Positions 12,337-13,739 of a stretch of DNA of 13,739 nt are shown in pieces; within the stretch, counting starts at the first letter, position 1, and every line of letters starts with the position of its first letter. The position numbers and the translations under genes were made by a program. The notes beneath the pieces were generated by a model. That model saw only the letters and a list, made by a program, of their open reading frames with translations, was not told the origin of the DNA and searched no databases. The DNA is from Chloroflexota bacterium (GTDB taxonomy: Bacteria > Chloroflexota > Limnocylindria > Limnocylindrales > CSP1-4). The stretch lies in NCBI GenBank assembly GCA_005880805.1, contig VBFZ01000034.1, forward strand, positions 1 through 13,739. Reading direction: 5' to 3'.

Positions 12337-13257
12337 ACTCCTGGTTCGACGAGATCGGAGGGCAGGTTGCGCCTCAGGACGGCCGCGCTCCTGGCCGTCG
12401 CTGTCCCCGTCGGCCTGGCGATCGCCCTGGCCGTCGACGTCCTACGGCTGGGTGGCACCGACGCCTGGCTGGCCGCTCATGGACGGACGCCGGCGTACGA
12501 GCGCCTCGGCCGCCTGGTCCAGGTCGGAGATCGACGCCTGTACCTGGACTGCCGTGGTAGCGGCGCGCCGACCGTCGTGCTCGAGAACGGCCTGGGAAGC
12601 GGGGCGGAGGGTTGGGGTTTCGTCCTGCCGCGGATCGCGGAGCGGACGCGAATCTGCGCCTACGACCGCGCAGGGATTGGCCAGAGCGAGCCCGCGCCGC
12701 GGCGCACGGTGGCCGACGCGGTCGAGGAGCTCCGTGCGCTGCTTACGACCGCGGGCGAGCGGCCGCCCTACATCCTGGTCGGGATGTCCCTGGGCGGAAC
12801 GCACGTGCGGGTCCTGGCCGGACGGCACGCCGACGAGACCGTGGGCGTCGTCCTCATCGACGCGTACCTGCCCGACGCCGACTACGCGTCGCGCCTCGGC
12901 CTGGACGCGGCGACGCTCCAGGACTGGGCGCGGGGGATCGACGACACCTCACGAACGATCGAGGCCGTTGAGCACCTCGACTGGGAGGCCAGCGTGAGGC
13001 AGCTTCAGGCTTCCAGTGTCGCCCGGCTGCCCCTCGAGGTCCTGACCGTCGACCAGCACCTCAGGTTCGTCGACCCCCGTCTCTCGCCTGCCGACGTCGA
13101 GCGGCTGATCGACGCCCAGCAGCGCTGGATCCAGGCCCTCTCGCCTGGCATGACGCGACTCACGATCGCGGAGCGCAGTGGGCACGTGATCCAACTCGAC
13201 CGGCCGGACCTGGTCATCCAGGCCATCGAACGACTCGTCGCTCTTTCCCGCACGTAG
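12334..13257 (+). CDS. Alpha/beta hydrolase with N-terminal membrane segment
   Basis: Predicted serine hydrolase of 307 residues (296 if TTG 12367 is the start). After a short basic head, residues about 15-38 (TAALLAVAVPVGLAIALAVD) form a signal anchor, so the catalytic domain is probably outside the membrane or tethered to it. The fold is visible as RRLYLDCRGSGAPTVVLENG (oxyanion-hole region), ICAYDRAGIGQSEP, then the nucleophile elbow VGMSLGG with Ser152. The catalytic His284 lies in ERSGHVIQLDRPDLV, and the acid is probably Asp240 in LEVLTVDQ. The GxSxG-like motif and the D-R-A-G-I-G-Q-S segment match hydrolases of the abhydrolase-1 family, for which substrate cannot be read from sequence. 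The start is uncertain. A hairpin follows the stop, and the next gene is convergent. Confidence 0.9.
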   Translation: MTPGSTRSEGRLRLRTAALLAVAVPVGLAIALAVDVLRLGGTDAWLAAHGRTPAYERLGRLVQVGDRRLYLDCRGSGAPTVVLENGLGSGAEGWGFVLPRIAERTRICAYDRAGIGQSEPAPRRTVADAVEELRALLTTAGERPPYILVGMSLGGTHVRVLAGRHADETVGVVLIDAYLPDADYASRLGLDAATLQDWARGIDDTSRTIEAVEHLDWEASVRQLQASSVARLPLEVLTVDQHLRFVDPRLSPADVERLIDAQQRWIQALSPGMTRLTIAERSGHVIQLDRPDLVIQAIERLVALSRT

Positions 13258-13260
13258 GGC

Positions 13261-13291
13261 GACGCCCCGGGCGTTTCGGCTCCGGGGCGTC
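13261..13291. terminator. Hairpin between convergent hydrolase and collagen-like genes
   Basis: GACGCCCCGG (13261-13270) and CCGGGGCGTC (13282-13291) form a perfect 10-bp stem with an 11-base loop, three bases after the hydrolase stop. Only two T residues follow on the plus strand. It lies between convergent genes and may end transcripts from both sides. Confidence 0.65.
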
Positions 13292-13328
13292 TTCGGATGG
13301 CTTGTGGGGGCTGCTTGCGCGGCCGTTT

Positions 13329-13739
13329 CTAGCCGCAGATGGCGTAGGCGCGAACGCTCCAGGTCTTGCCCTTGACGATCAACGCCGAACCGACGACCGT
13401 CCAGGTATTGATCGCGCTGGGATAGGACGAGATGAGCCGGACCTTGTCGAGCGTGTCGTTCGTGGTCACCATGCCGCCGCCCGACAGGAGGGTCTTGCCG
13501 ACAGGGCAGGACACCGATGCAGTGCCGCTTCGCGACGTGCTGGTCAGGCTCACGAGTGCCGACTGCACGATGCTCGTCGTCGCGATGGCGCCCGCGGGGC
13601 CCTGAAGTCCCTGTGGACCGGCAGGCCCGACTGGACCGGCTGGACCAACAGCGCCGGCAGGACCGACAGCGCCGGCAGTACCAACAGCGCCGGCAGGACC
13701 GGCAGGTCCGGTAGCACCGTCAGCACCCGCGGGACCCGC
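13329..13739 (-). CDS. Collagen-like (Gly-X-Y) repeat protein, C-terminal part, cut by window edge
   Basis: The last 136 residues of a longer protein whose start lies beyond the right edge. The visible part opens with about 47 residues of strict Gly-X-Y triplets rich in Gly-Pro-Ala and Gly-Ala-Val, such as GPAGPAGAVGTAGAV and GPVGPAGPQGLQGPAGA, which should form a collagen-like triple helix. A C-terminal domain of about 85 residues follows, with SCPVGKTLLSGGGMVTTN, VRLISSYPSAINTWTVVGSA and KTWSVRAYAICG. The two cysteines may pair. This resembles beta-rich end domains of bacterial surface or secreted collagen-like proteins. A GTG near 13568 lies after the repeat and is not the real start, because the same frame stays open with perfect triplets to the edge. 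The gene is convergent with the hydrolase. Its function is unknown; a surface or extracellular role is likely. Confidence 0.85.
   Translation of the reverse strand, partial: AGPAGADGATGPAGPAGAVGTAGAVGPAGAVGPAGPVGPAGPQGLQGPAGAIATTSIVQSALVSLTSTSRSGTASVSCPVGKTLLSGGGMVTTNDTLDKVRLISSYPSAINTWTVVGSALIVKGKTWSVRAYAICG
13644..13697 (-). repeat. Three-copy 18-bp repeat in the collagen-like region
   Basis: Units at 13644-13661, 13662-13679 and 13680-13697 share ACC-ACAGCGCCGGCAG- and differ at two positions. Each encodes six residues (two Gly-X-Y triplets). The high identity suggests recent duplication within the collagen-like region. Confidence 0.8.

Noticed and set aside
11066..12337. Plus-strand open frame of 423 codons across permease 2 and the 139-residue protein gene
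   Set aside because: It overlaps two clear genes in other frames, and its product is Arg/Gly/Pro-rich without any recognisable fold.

Overview
The window is a GC-rich bacterial chromosome segment (G/C at nearly every third codon position) with a housekeeping gene at the left edge, two transport operons and several scattered genes. The proS gene is of the archaeal/eukaryote-like (type 3) kind. Together with the MacAB plus DUF5666-like plus two-component gene set and the GC content, this suggests a Chloroflexota lineage (for example the Limnocylindria/Ellin6529 group) or, less likely, an actinobacterium. This placement is an inference at low to moderate confidence. No rRNA, tRNA, CRISPR, transposase or phage gene was seen.

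Left part (1-1802, minus strand): the 5' end of proS, a 470-bp non-coding stretch with a four-copy 21-bp repeat and a strong hairpin, and a membrane-anchored HtrA-type serine protease without a PDZ domain. Middle part (1985-8299, plus strand): an operon-like run of a MacA-like adaptor with a long serine tract, a MacB-type ATPase, a MacB-type permease, a membrane-anchored DUF5666-like protein whose reading frame is broken, an OmpR-family response regulator and its histidine kinase, closed by a rho-independent terminator. The protease and the MacAB/two-component run are divergent. Between them lie four TGAGA half-sites on an 11-bp period, symmetric about position 1850, which look like response-regulator binding sites. 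The simplest reading is one envelope-stress module in which the two-component pair controls both the protease and the export pump.

Right part (8450-11753, plus strand): a carbohydrate ABC importer made of a lipoprotein binding protein, a strong intercistronic hairpin, and two permeases, with no ATPase gene. The two permeases are joined by a 20-bp element present three times. Each copy carries a Shine-Dalgarno sequence and an ATGA stop/start overlap, forming a relay of two 7-codon mini-ORFs. The remaining genes are a conserved uncharacterised 139-residue protein (minus), an alpha/beta hydrolase with an N-terminal membrane segment (plus), and the C-terminal end of a collagen-like protein (minus) running off the right edge. 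The 119-bp gap between the 139-residue protein and the hydrolase holds a 16-bp-period GCGCGGGC repeat.
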